A stretch of DNA of 64,000 nt, from NCBI RefSeq assembly GCF_017638545.1, contig NZ_CP072110.1, positions 1,178,001-1,242,000 of the forward strand. Reading direction: 5' to 3'. Every line of letters starts with the position of its first letter. The stretch's first letter is position 1. A model generated the notes under the pieces. It worked only from the letters and a program-made list of their open reading frames with translations. It did no database searches and was not told the DNA's origin. Source of the stretch: Psychrosphaera ytuae. Lineage in GTDB: Bacteria; Pseudomonadota; Gammaproteobacteria; Enterobacterales; Alteromonadaceae. This document shows, in pieces, positions 8,408 through 16,503 of this stretch. Made by a program: the position numbers and the translations under genes.

Positions 8408-9607
8408 TTAGCCCAATGTGACTTTGGCAAATTTACGCTTACCTACTTGATAAATTTGAGTTGTACCTAACTCAACCATCATTTTGGCATCCGATACTTT
8501 TTCTTTACCATCTAATTTAACCGCACCTTGTTTGATCATACGGTTTGCTTCAGATGTTGACGCAACAAGCCCAGCTTCTTTTAATAGATTAGCAATTGGC
8601 ATAGCTTCTGTCGCTGATACAGACATCTCAGGTATTTCATCTGGTAGTGCATTTTTTTGGAAACGCTTGATGAAATCTTGATGCGCCTGCTCTGCATCAT
8701 CTTCTGAATGAAAACGTGCAATCAATTCTTTGGCTAAGTCAATCTTAATGTCGCGTGGGTTTGCGCCCTCTGCCACTTTTGCTTTTAGTCCTTCGATTTC
8801 AGCGATAGGACGGAAGCTTAACAAATCGTAGTAGCGCCACATCAATTCATCAGAAATCGACATCACTTTACCAAACATATCGTTTGGTGCATCAGTAATA
8901 CCAATATAGTTGTTCAGTGATTTAGACATCTTTTGAACGCCATCCAAACCTTCAAGTAGTGGCATCATTAACACCGCTTGAGGTTTTTGACCTTCTTCTT
9001 TTTGTAGTTCACGACCCATTAACAAGTTAAATCTTTGGTCAGTGCCGCCTAGCTCGACATCAGCTTCAAGCGCCACTGAGTCCCAACCTTGAACCAACGG
9101 GTACAAAAACTCGTGAATTGCAATTGATTGACCACCAGCATAACGCTTTTTAAAGTCGTCACGCTCTAACATACGTGCAACCGTTTGGCGGGCAGCAAGT
9201 TTGATCATATCGGCAGCGCCAAACTTATCGAACCATTCTGAATTGAAAGCGATAGTCGTTTTGGCTGGGTCTAAAATCTTAAAGACCTGCTCTTTATATG
9301 TTTCAGCATTGCGCAGCACATCTTCTTTGGTCAATGGCTTACGAGTCGCGCTTTTACCAGTCGGATCACCGATTAAGCCGGTAAAGTCACCAATCAAAAA
9401 GATAACTTCATGACCTAAGTCCTGGAAGGTTTTTAACTTATTGATAAGAACCGTGTGACCTAAGTGAAGATCTGGTGCCGTTGGATCAAAACCAGCTTTG
9501 ATTTTCAATGGCTTACCAGACTCTAATTTCTCTAATAACTCTTGTTCTGGCAGAATTTCATCTGCGCCGCGTTTGATCTCTGCAAACGCTTGCTTAATAT
9601 CCGTCAT
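8408..9607 (-). CDS. tyrS: tyrosine-tRNA ligase
   Basis: Class I aminoacyl-tRNA synthetase that charges tRNA-Tyr. At 399 residues it resembles the TyrZ-like (type 2) bacterial TyrRS rather than the 424-residue E. coli enzyme. The HIGH-type motif is HLGH at 48-51, KMSKS at 226-230, and a C-terminal S4 RNA-binding domain covers about 335-395 (EANRMIKQGAVKLDG). A terminator follows the gene and the dgt terminator precedes it, so it is probably monocistronic. No T-box leader is visible in the 84 bp upstream. Confidence 0.97.
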   Translation of the reverse strand: MTDIKQAFAEIKRGADEILPEQELLEKLESGKPLKIKAGFDPTAPDLHLGHTVLINKLKTFQDLGHEVIFLIGDFTGLIGDPTGKSATRKPLTKEDVLRNAETYKEQVFKILDPAKTTIAFNSEWFDKFGAADMIKLAARQTVARMLERDDFKKRYAGGQSIAIHEFLYPLVQGWDSVALEADVELGGTDQRFNLLMGRELQKEEGQKPQAVLMMPLLEGLDGVQKMSKSLNNYIGITDAPNDMFGKVMSISDELMWRYYDLLSFRPIAEIEGLKAKVAEGANPRDIKIDLAKELIARFHSEDDAEQAHQDFIKRFQKNALPDEIPEMSVSATEAMPIANLLKEAGLVASTSEANRMIKQGAVKLDGKEKVSDAKMMVELGTTQIYQVGKRKFAKVTLG

Positions 9608-9630
9608 GGTGTGTGCTTTGCTTTTAAATT

Positions 9631-9666
9631 CTGAATAAAAAATAAGGCTTGCAGTCTACTGCAAGC
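9631..9666 (-). terminator. intrinsic terminator of dgt
   Basis: Perfect 8-bp stem GCTTGCAG (9647-9654) / CTGCAAGC (9659-9666) with a TCTA loop. On the minus strand it is followed by CCTTATTTTTTATT. It separates dgt from tyrS. Confidence 0.85.
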
Positions 9667-9691
9667 GGGGTCTTTTGTCACTTGTCTGCCG

Positions 9692-11212
9692 TTATATCGA
9701 GGAAAACTTTGCAGCTTCATCCAAAGCAAATTGGTCTGTCATTCCACTAACAAAGTCTTGCAATAAACGACAACGGTAATAAAACTCAAATAACTTAAAA
9801 TCTGGTTTATCACGCAAACTCTCAACTATCTGTAAGTAAGCTTTAAGGTGCTTTTTAGGTAATCGCTTGTACAATCGGGCCTCAATCAAGCCACCTCGTT
9901 CAGAGCCATCTACCATTGCAATAAACTTATCATGAGGATAAGTTAATAGAGGCGCATACGCATCTAACAAACCAGTGATAATTCGATAACCCTGTAGCTC
10001 TTTTGTTTCAACTTCATTGGTACTAAAAATATATTTAATGGCGACTTGTTTAAACGTCTCAATGACGTGATGGTAAACACTGTCGTCCTCTAACAATGCT
10101 GAATTAAAACTACCGTCATAGACTTGTTCAATATTTTCAATGAAGTTATCTGCTGCATGTTCTACTAAAGGGTGGATTAACTGTACCCGTAACCAGACAA
10201 AAAATTCATGGGCTTTATTAACCGGCTCTTTATTACTGCGATAAAGCGCATAATCAATGGCATCTGCGAAAGTTTTGTTGCGATTGAGTGGTGTGTCTGC
10301 TTGTTCTTTAGCTATGTTGTTAAACGTATCTAGTAACTTTTTGGCCAATGACGGGCAATCAAGTAATCCTTTTTCGACACCATCTTCAATATCAGCAAGG
10401 CAATAGCTGATATCGTCAGCCGCTTCCATTAAATACGCCAAAGGAAAACGATGGCCGTCTTTTATTGCCAGTTCACTCTGCATCGCTTTGATGTCTTCAA
10501 TTTCAGAGTAGTAGTAGCCAACCTTCTTTTTGAGATAAGAGAGCGGTTTGTCTTTTTCTGGTCTGCGCTCAAGGCCACTTCTTGTGTATTTTAAAATACT
10601 GGCCGCTTGAGAAAAGGTTAAGTTGAGCTTGAGTAAATTAAAGATGATCCGAAATGCTTGAGCATTACCCTCAAAACTCTTGAGTTCCATTTTTAGCTGT
10701 AGCCCCAGCATTTTGTCATTAGCTTGGCTAAACACATGATGTTGATCTAAGTGCTTTTCAAACCAATGGTTAATCGCCGACTCTCCAAAGTGGCCAAATG
10801 GTGGGTTACCGATATCGTGCATCAGGCACGCCATTTCTACTAAAGTCTCAATTTCTCGTTCAAATTGACTGATCCCGATTCGCTCGGCTTCTCCTTTAGA
10901 CAGCTTTTTAAAAATTGTACGTACAATGTGACGCCCAGTTTGTTGAACTTCTAACGAGTGAGTTAAACGCGAGCGGACTGCGGAGTTTTTTTCTAAAGGA
11001 AAAACCTGTGTTTTTTGTTGTAAACGGCGTATTGCTGCAGATTGAATGATTCGGCCTCGATCACTTTCAAACTGATCCGCAAAATAAAATGCATCTTTAT
11101 AGCCATTATCCTCAGATGTTGAAACGACGTTCTTGTCGGTCGAAGTTCCTTCAGAGGACTTGTTTTTTTTAGAGTAAGGGCGAGTGATCTTTATTTTTTC
11201 GTTAAAATTCAT
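9692..11212 (-). CDS. dgt: deoxyguanosinetriphosphate triphosphohydrolase (dGTPase)
   Basis: HD-domain enzyme that splits dGTP into deoxyguanosine and triphosphate, controlling dNTP pools. The 506 residues nearly equal E. coli Dgt (505). Metal-binding residues are visible: His85 in SRLTHSLEVQQTGR and the His132-Asp133 pair in CLMHDIGNPPFGHFGE. An N-terminal linker rich in Lys, Ser and Thr (1-35) looks disordered. It lies 20 nt after the small secreted-protein gene and is probably co-transcribed with it. Confidence 0.95.
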   Translation of the reverse strand: MNFNEKIKITRPYSKKNKSSEGTSTDKNVVSTSEDNGYKDAFYFADQFESDRGRIIQSAAIRRLQQKTQVFPLEKNSAVRSRLTHSLEVQQTGRHIVRTIFKKLSKGEAERIGISQFEREIETLVEMACLMHDIGNPPFGHFGESAINHWFEKHLDQHHVFSQANDKMLGLQLKMELKSFEGNAQAFRIIFNLLKLNLTFSQAASILKYTRSGLERRPEKDKPLSYLKKKVGYYYSEIEDIKAMQSELAIKDGHRFPLAYLMEAADDISYCLADIEDGVEKGLLDCPSLAKKLLDTFNNIAKEQADTPLNRNKTFADAIDYALYRSNKEPVNKAHEFFVWLRVQLIHPLVEHAADNFIENIEQVYDGSFNSALLEDDSVYHHVIETFKQVAIKYIFSTNEVETKELQGYRIITGLLDAYAPLLTYPHDKFIAMVDGSERGGLIEARLYKRLPKKHLKAYLQIVESLRDKPDFKLFEFYYRCRLLQDFVSGMTDQFALDEAAKFSSI

Positions 11213-11232
11213 TGAGTGTATCCAAGACTCTT

Positions 11233-11751
11233 TTAATATTGGATATTCCAGCCCACCAGTAAATTGGTGCGGTTATCAAACGTCAAATCCGCATATCGAA
11301 ACTTTTCGTTCATGCACACAGGGGCTTTTTTGTAGGTGAAATAGGTCAAGGAGTTTGCCACACTCACCTGCTTACGGCTACTTTCGGGCATGACATTCCA
11401 AGACATATAAACTTGTTTACGAGTCATGCCTCGAACTACTTTACAGTCCAAAATTGCCGTTCGGATATTGTCTGGCATACCAGGGTAGCCGTCTATATAT
11501 TGCTCTGCTCTGGCTTGACGTTCGTCCAGTTTCTCTTGCAGCTTTTTTTGTTGGCGCTCCAAATAACTAGACATGGATTCAGAACGAGTGATGTCATATT
11601 CTTGCTGCTTCGATGGGTCTTTACATGGATAAGCAGAAAACTTAGCTATGCCGTTTTCGACACATTTAAAAATTTCACCATCCGTAGCCATTACTTCGCC
11701 ATTGACGAATATCATTAACCCTACAATTAATATTTGTCTTACTGCCTTCAT
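11233..11751 (-). CDS. small secreted protein, DUF4124-like N-terminus
   Basis: 172-residue protein with a signal peptide (cleavage after about residue 22, ...VNGEVMA). The first mature residues, GEIFKCVENGIAKFSAYPC, resemble the DUF4124 pattern. A charged, coiled-coil-prone segment follows (about 58-85, EKLDERQARAE). The C-terminal part (LDCKVVRGMTRKQVYMSWNVMPESS) recalls SmpA/OmlA-type outer-membrane domains, but that is only a resemblance. Four or more cysteines suggest periplasmic disulfides. GGAAAGAG lies just before the ATG. Function unknown; its likely co-transcription with dgt is unexplained. Confidence 0.75.
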   Translation of the reverse strand: MKAVRQILIVGLMIFVNGEVMATDGEIFKCVENGIAKFSAYPCKDPSKQQEYDITRSESMSSYLERQQKKLQEKLDERQARAEQYIDGYPGMPDNIRTAILDCKVVRGMTRKQVYMSWNVMPESSRKQVSVANSLTYFTYKKAPVCMNEKFRYADLTFDNRTNLLVGWNIQY

Positions 11752-11893
11752 ACTCTTTCCGTACTTCGTATTTACAGCCTAGCGGTAACACAGCTTGCCA
11801 TGGCATAATTGCGCTACCTTTGAACAATTAAAGCTAACTTAACAGCAATTTACGTAAAGTTAAACAATGGCTTTAGTCTAAGTAAGTGATTAC

Positions 11894-12505
11894 ATGCAAT
11901 TTGAATTAAGCTCAGTCGTCAAAAACCCATTAGAAATCAAAAAGAGTCAGTTCATCACTTGGCTGATACCTATTGATTCTCGTGAGGACGCCATGAATTG
12001 GTTAGCTGAGTCTAAAAATCAGTACCCAGATGCTAGACATCATTGTTGGGCATACATTATGGGCAGTAGTGCAAGCGCCGAAACCGCTGCCATGTCTGAC
12101 GACGGTGAACCAAGTGGCACCGCGGGCAAGCCTATGCTTAATGTACTTCAGCACAAGCCAGTGAGTAATGTCATGGTTATTGTTATAAGGTATTTTGGTG
12201 GAATAAAGCTAGGAGCTGGCGGGTTAGTAAGAGCTTACTCTCAAGCGGTCGAACAAGCTTATCAAATTGCAGAAAAAGACCAGTTACTCAATCCTATCGT
12301 CGAAAAAACCCATGTGTTTGTACAACTTGATTTTGCAGAAGAGCAATGGCTACGTCATCAAACCAGCCTGTTAGACGGCGAAGTAAAAGACGTCCAATAC
12401 CATCATCAAGTCGATATTTACCTAGATATCCCTAATACCAATTTAAGCGAACTAGAATCTGTACTCACTGCAAGAAGCATCCAATTTAAGACTTCTAATT
12501 CGTAG
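11894..12505 (+). CDS. YigZ/IMPACT family protein (UPF0029)
   Basis: 203-residue cytoplasmic protein. The UPF0029 signature is clear: GEPSGTAGKPML at 71-82, then IRYFGGIKLGAGGLVRAYSQAV at about 98-119. The N-terminal IMPACT domain is followed by a C-terminal domain of ferredoxin-like type (about 135-200). Bacterial members (YigZ) are linked to translation or stress but their exact role is not established. No operon partner is visible: dgt's partner diverges on one side and the ion channel converges on the other. Confidence 0.92.
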   Translation: MQFELSSVVKNPLEIKKSQFITWLIPIDSREDAMNWLAESKNQYPDARHHCWAYIMGSSASAETAAMSDDGEPSGTAGKPMLNVLQHKPVSNVMVIVIRYFGGIKLGAGGLVRAYSQAVEQAYQIAEKDQLLNPIVEKTHVFVQLDFAEEQWLRHQTSLLDGEVKDVQYHHQVDIYLDIPNTNLSELESVLTARSIQFKTSNS

Positions 12506-12597
12506 AGGGCGGGTGAAGAGGTGAAGAAACAAAGAGGTAAAGAGATGAACATATGCGTGCGTACGTCATCTCATCACCACATAAAATAAATTCGAAA

Positions 12598-13485
12598 TTA
12601 ACGGCTACTTTTGTCCGCTATGACATGATCTTTGATGAGCTGTTTAAGCTCTTGAATTTCTAAACGGAGCTCTTCGACTTTCTGCTCAACACGCTCTTCG
12701 ACCTGTTCTGCTATTTGTTCTTCAACATGTTCTTCTAACTGCTCTTCCAATAGCGCAGCTTCGGCTTCTTCATTGGCTTGACGCATTTTTGCGTGCTCGT
12801 CTTCCATTACATTAACGACGATACCAATGACCATGTTTAAAAACGCAAATGCCGTGAAGAATATGAACGTCAAATAGAAAATCCAAGACATCGGATAAAC
12901 TTCCATCGTCTCGTATTGAATGTCCGTCCAATCTTCAAAGGTCATGATTCTAAACAGCGTCAACATCGAAATCGCGATATCACCCCACAAAGTTGGGTTT
13001 ATGTCTTTAAAGACAAAGCTACCTATTGCGGCATAGATGTAAAAGATAATAAACATCAACAACACCACATAACCCAACTGCGGCAAGGCTTTAATGAGCG
13101 AGTTAATAAGTACTCTTAGTTCTGGGACTACAGATACCATTCGGAGTACTCTAAATACGCGAACAAGACGGGCCAACAACGCCATCTCACTGTCATTAAT
13201 CGGAATTAAACTAATGGCAACGACCAAGGTATCAAAAACATTCCAACCTTTTTTGAAGAAGTTCTTTTTGTCGTCATCGGCAATAAAGCGCACTGCAATT
13301 TCAAACAAAAAGAAAAGGGTAATAAAGATATCAAGAATATGAGTGACCGAAATCGCACTGTCTGGTAACGCAAATGTTTTGGCACCGATTTCAAGTGCTG
13401 AAATTATGATGACTGCGACAACAGTTAGCTCAAAGACTTTGTTGTTTTTTAGGTTGTTTAGTTTTGTTTTTATATTTTCGTACAT
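12598..13485 (-). CDS. voltage-gated cation channel (Ion_trans family)
   Basis: 295-residue inner-membrane protein with one six-helix channel module, expected to form a tetramer. The S4 segment has arginines every third residue (R106, R109, R112 and R115 in ARLVRVFRVLRMV), a true voltage sensor. The pore loop reads LFRIMTFEDWTD, placing the filter TFEDW at 182-186. The C-terminal about 60 residues form an acidic coiled coil (EEQLEEHVEEQIAEQVEERV), as in BacNav tetramers. The filter differs from the sodium-type LESWS and resembles EDW/DDW calcium-type filters, so ion selectivity should not be assumed. No strong Shine-Dalgarno is seen before the ATG. Confidence 0.9.
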   Translation of the reverse strand: MYENIKTKLNNLKNNKVFELTVVAVIIISALEIGAKTFALPDSAISVTHILDIFITLFFLFEIAVRFIADDDKKNFFKKGWNVFDTLVVAISLIPINDSEMALLARLVRVFRVLRMVSVVPELRVLINSLIKALPQLGYVVLLMFIIFYIYAAIGSFVFKDINPTLWGDIAISMLTLFRIMTFEDWTDIQYETMEVYPMSWIFYLTFIFFTAFAFLNMVIGIVVNVMEDEHAKMRQANEEAEAALLEEQLEEHVEEQIAEQVEERVEQKVEELRLEIQELKQLIKDHVIADKSSR

Positions 13486-13720
13486 GTGAGGATGAGTTTT
13501 GTTTTTGTCGGTTTAAACGCGGCTCAGATTATATCTGACTTGGCTCAATCGAAAAGGTTTTTGTTGGGGGAACCTCACCTTAATCTCACACTGAGAGTAC
13601 ATGCTGAGCATAAGCAGTTGGCTTTTTTCAGTTGCGAGCTCCTAACTTGGGTAACTTGCTTCTCTTACCTCCTACTCAGAGAATGGGCTAAGCATGAGTA
13701 GTTGGCTTTCCTCGGCCGCG

Positions 13721-13768
13721 CAAGTACATCCCTGTAATGCTTACGGCCACGCATCCATGCGTGGACTA
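13721..13768 (+). repeat. repeat core 1 (two CATCC-apex hairpins)
   Basis: 48-nt core: CAAG, hairpin TACATCCCTGTA, then GCTTACGGCCA, then the 18-nt palindrome CCACGCATCCATGCGTGG, then ACTA. It matches core 2 (reverse complement) at 37 of about 48 positions by eye, including GCTTACGGCCA in full. Confidence 0.8.
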
Positions 13769-13895
13769 CCTCGAAAAGCAACTACTCATACTCATCCCTT
13801 ACATCCAAAGTCGCCGATTTGAGCGGTGTTTATTTCAGAGGAGATTAACGCAAAGAGTGAATTGCAGATCCTGAGTTGGGTAGTCTAATACTTGA

Positions 13896-13942
13896 TAGTC
13901 CAAACAGGATGTTTGGCCGTAAGCGTCACATGGATGTGCTTG
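13896..13942 (-). repeat. repeat core 2, inverted relative to core 1
   Basis: 47-nt core read on the minus strand as CAAG, hairpin CACATCCATGTG, GCTTACGGCCA, hairpin CCAAACATCCTGTTTGG, ACTA. Hairpin stems differ in sequence from core 1 but the stems stay paired and the CATCC apexes are kept, which suggests selection on structure. Confidence 0.8.
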
Positions 13943-14046
13943 AAGCGGTCAAGGATTAGACTACCCAAGTTAGGAGCTCGCAACTACACAAAATGCCGAG
14001 AGAAAGCCAACTACTCATGGTCAGCCCATTCTCAAAACAAATGCCT

Positions 14047-15534
14047 TCAGCCGTGGTTGTAACACAAATACTTCATATTCATGTAATCATCCAAACCATA
14101 CTTCGAGCCTTCGCGGCCAAACCCAGACTGCTTAACACCACCAAATGGCGCTGCGGCATTAGAGATTAATCCTTCGTTGATCCCTACCATACCGTATTTA
14201 AGTCCTGCGGCAACACGCTCCACTCGGTTGATATTGAGACTATAAAAATAAGCAGCCAAGCCATATTCAGTGTCATTGGCTAAATCTATTGCTTGTTGCT
14301 CAGAGCTAAAACTTTGGATGGCAGCAACAGGACCAAAGATTTCATTTTGAGCAATCTCCATGTCATTACTGACATTCGTCAATACGATAGGAGCTTGTAA
14401 GTTTGTCTCTACCAGTTCACCAAACACTCTTTTTGCACCTGCTTTTTCGGCGGTCCGAACCATATCTCTAATGTTATTAGCCGCTTCGTTATGGATCATA
14501 GGGCCAATGTCAGTGCCCTCTTCTAAGCCACCAGCGACTTTCAGTTGGCGAGCTTTTTCGACAAACTTATCAACAAATTCATCGTGTACGCTCTCCTCTA
14601 TCAAAAAGCGATTAACACAAACACAGGTTTGTCCTGCATTTCTGAACTTAGCTTTAATCGCACCATCAACAGCTGCGTCTATGTCTGCATCAGCAAATAC
14701 AATAAACGGAGCGTTGCCACCTAACTCCAACGACACTTTTTTAATAGTAGAGGCACATTGCTTCATTAAAATCTGACCCACCTTGGTCGAGCCGGTAAAG
14801 CTAAATTTATCTACATCAGGATGCTCGGTTAGCACTTTACCAATGGCCTTTGAGTCCGAGCCTACAACAATATTAATGACTCCCTTTGGAATCCCTGCTC
14901 GCTCTGCTAATACCGCCAATGCCAGGGCCGACAAAGGAGTTAATTCTGTTGGACGACCTACGACTGTATTACCTGCTGCTATGGCTGGTGCAATTTTTCT
15001 AGCTAGCATCGAATTGGGAAAATTCCATGGCGTAATCGCAGCAACCACACCGACAGGCTGTTTGATTATCTTAATTTGTTGATGTGAAGCTAATGAAGGA
15101 ATGGTGTCTCCGTAGACTCGCTTACCTTCTTCAGCAAACCATTTAACGTAACTGGCACCATATTCAATTTCACCTTTTGACTCTTTTAGTGGCTTGCCTT
15201 GCTCTAAGGTCATTAACGTCGCTAAGTCGTCTTTGTGCTCAAGCATCAAGTCATGCCATTTCATCATCAAGTCGTAACGCTCATAACTGCTCTTTTTTGC
15301 CCAATCAGGCTGCGCTTTTTTGGCCGCAGCAATCGCAGACTCAATCAATGATATGTCTTCACCATTTGTGCTTTCTGAGACTTCAATTAAAACGTCACCA
15401 TTGAGCGGATTCGTGACTTTGAAACGCGATTCACTCGTTTGCCATTGGCCATCGATATAAGAACCAGATGCCACTAAAGTGGGATCTGACAGTAGCGAAC
15501 TGAGAATTGAATTTGCTGAAGTAGCTTCTGACAT
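14047..15534 (-). CDS. gabD: NAD(P)-dependent succinate-semialdehyde dehydrogenase-type ALDH
   Basis: Aldehyde dehydrogenase of the GabD subfamily, 495 residues, oxidising succinate semialdehyde or a similar aldehyde to the acid. Landmarks: TPWNFP (Asn171), FTGSTKVG (247-253), ELGGNAPF with general base Glu270, and NAGQTCVCVNR with nucleophile Cys304. The cofactor-binding Lys of the usual KP(A/S)xxTP motif is Arg194 here (GRPTELTP), which could shift NAD/NADP use. No gabT is adjacent, so a GABA pathway role is inferred only from subfamily resemblance. Downstream is the palindromic mosaic. Confidence 0.85.
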   Translation of the reverse strand: MSEATSANSILSSLLSDPTLVASGSYIDGQWQTSESRFKVTNPLNGDVLIEVSESTNGEDISLIESAIAAAKKAQPDWAKKSSYERYDLMMKWHDLMLEHKDDLATLMTLEQGKPLKESKGEIEYGASYVKWFAEEGKRVYGDTIPSLASHQQIKIIKQPVGVVAAITPWNFPNSMLARKIAPAIAAGNTVVGRPTELTPLSALALAVLAERAGIPKGVINIVVGSDSKAIGKVLTEHPDVDKFSFTGSTKVGQILMKQCASTIKKVSLELGGNAPFIVFADADIDAAVDGAIKAKFRNAGQTCVCVNRFLIEESVHDEFVDKFVEKARQLKVAGGLEEGTDIGPMIHNEAANNIRDMVRTAEKAGAKRVFGELVETNLQAPIVLTNVSNDMEIAQNEIFGPVAAIQSFSSEQQAIDLANDTEYGLAAYFYSLNINRVERVAAGLKYGMVGINEGLISNAAAPFGGVKQSGFGREGSKYGLDDYMNMKYLCYNHG

Positions 15535-15581
15535 AACGACTCCTGATAGATTGTCTATTATGATCTTGAATAAAGTGAGAG

Positions 15582-15632
15582 AAACAATGAGTGTAACTCA
15601 AGATCCCAATTCTCTCGAGTTACACTTTGTTT
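15582..15632 (-). terminator. possible terminator after the DJ-1/PfpI gene
   Basis: Near-perfect inverted repeat with arms 15582-15599 and 15617-15632 (GTGTAACTC / GAGTTACAC at its core), 20 nt after the stop of the minus-strand PfpI gene. T-runs are modest on the minus strand (TTGTTTCTCTC), so it could instead be a regulatory hairpin in front of gabD. Confidence 0.5.
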
Positions 15633-15652
15633 TTATTGAAGAATTTATAAGA

Positions 15653-16336
15653 TTATGAGTTAAGTTGCTTAACCATCTCTTCTGCAACAGCATGCGCTGA
15701 AGCTGGGTTTTGGCCTGTAACAACACGGTTTTCTGCAGTAACATACTCGCCCCAAGGTGCCACTTTTACGTAACGACCTGCGGTGCGGACTAGGCTTTCC
15801 TCTAATAAGAAAGGAATTTTTTCAATGGTGCCAAACTCCACTTCTTCTTCACGAGTAAAACCAGTAACGGCAATATCTTCAATCAACTTTTTGCCATTTG
15901 ATAACGTAATTGGCAACAAGCCCGCAGGGCCGTGACAAACAGCACCAACAACTGCACCGGCTTCATAAACTGCTGCAGTTTGTTTAGCAACCTCTTCGTT
16001 GCTGGCCAAATCTGATAACAAGCCGAAACCACCAGGGTAAAAGACCGCTTGGTATTGGCTAAAATCAACATCGGCTGCCACTAGCGTTTTTTCCATTTTT
16101 GCTTGGAAGTCTTTATCGTCTAGGATCTTTTTGTTGACGTCATCTCCTTCAACATCAGTACCGTAAATTGGTGCGCTGCCACCTTTTATTGAGGCAATAT
16201 CATACTCGTAGCCATTCGCCAAAAACACATCTACTGCATGGGTTAGCTCAGGAGAGTATGTACCGTTCGCTTCGTCCGTCTCACCTAAAGTTGCGTGGTT
16301 GGTTACTAAGACCAAAATCTTTTTACTTGCTGACAT
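15653..16336 (-). CDS. DJ-1/PfpI family protein (type 1 glutamine amidotransferase-like)
   Basis: 227-residue cytoplasmic protein of the DJ-1/PfpI superfamily, nearest to the Hsp31/glyoxalase III-like group. The nucleophile elbow is AVCHGPAGLL with Cys134-His135. A conserved acidic residue (Glu30 in YSPELTHAV) sits in the expected place, and FYPGGFGLLSDL (99-110) is typical. Such proteins often detoxify methylglyoxal or related aldehydes; the exact activity is not shown here. It diverges from a LysR regulator, and an aldehyde dehydrogenase lies downstream on the same strand, fitting carbonyl stress. Confidence 0.87.
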   Translation of the reverse strand: MSASKKILVLVTNHATLGETDEANGTYSPELTHAVDVFLANGYEYDIASIKGGSAPIYGTDVEGDDVNKKILDDKDFQAKMEKTLVAADVDFSQYQAVFYPGGFGLLSDLASNEEVAKQTAAVYEAGAVVGAVCHGPAGLLPITLSNGKKLIEDIAVTGFTREEEVEFGTIEKIPFLLEESLVRTAGRYVKVAPWGEYVTAENRVVTGQNPASAHAVAEEMVKQLNS

Positions 16337-16453
16337 AATATTTCCTTAGTTGTTGATTTAAAACTAAACCCTCAAACATTGGGGTTTTCTTTTCTAATGC
16401 ACACAGTCTAATACCCATCATCCTTGATGATAATTAGCTATTTTTAGAAAACA

Positions 16454-16476
16454 TTATTGTTATACTGCAACAATAA
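16454..16476. promoter_or_regulatory. candidate LysR operator
   Basis: Perfect 8-bp dyad TTATTGTT-atactgc-AACAATAA, 27 bp before the TTG start of the lysR gene and in the intergenic region it shares with the divergent PfpI gene. Size and T-N11-A-type geometry fit a LysR-family binding site. A second smaller dyad, ATCATCcttGATGAT, is at 16417-16431. Confidence 0.6.
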
Positions 16477-16503
16477 ATCCTTATTTAAAAAAGCGAGTTT
16501 GTT

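Larger units (their letters stand above)
13631..14033. repeat. mosaic of palindromic intergenic repeats
   Basis: Several inverted repeats are interleaved. A perfect 23-bp pair lies at 13631-13653 and 13962-13984. A second pair lies at 13679-13715 and 13995-14033, containing GAGAATGGGCT / AGCCCATTCTC and ATGAGTAGTTG / CAACTACTCAT. The arm CAACTACTCAT occurs again at 13779-13789, and the 23-bp arm has an imperfect copy at 13862-13889. Inside are two related cores in opposite orientation (13721-13768 and 13896-13942). The layout looks like two modules of about 120 bp, each a core flanked by inverted arms, plus extra arm copies. Probably a multicopy non-coding element; copy number in the genome is not known from this window. 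Confidence 0.85.
13486..14046. other. 560-bp intergenic region without a gene
   Basis: Lies between the ion channel and the aldehyde dehydrogenase, upstream of the former and downstream of the latter. No supported gene is seen; the only open frames run through repeat sequence. Bases 13631-14033 are a mosaic of inverted repeats described separately. The promoter of the ion channel is presumably in 13486-13630 but no convincing -35/-10 pair was identified. Confidence 0.7.

Noticed and set aside
9608..9691. T-box or other leader riboswitch before tyrS
   Set aside because: Only 84 bp are available, filled largely by the dgt terminator; no T-box motif is seen.
12506..12597. Purine-rich GAGGTRAAG near-repeats after the YigZ gene
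   Set aside because: Short, imperfect and without hairpin or regulatory consensus; probably low-complexity spacer.
13486..13701. 71-codon open frame beside the ion channel
   Set aside because: It runs into the palindromic mosaic, has no ribosome site and no recognisable protein features.
13721..13942. Integron attC sites
   Set aside because: Hairpins recall attC, but no R'/R'' core pair (GTTRRRY/RYYYAAC) or cassette ORFs were found, and the cores are about 48 nt with fixed CATCC apexes.
13631..14033. CRISPR array
   Set aside because: Repeats are inverted and irregular, with no constant spacer length and no cas genes nearby.
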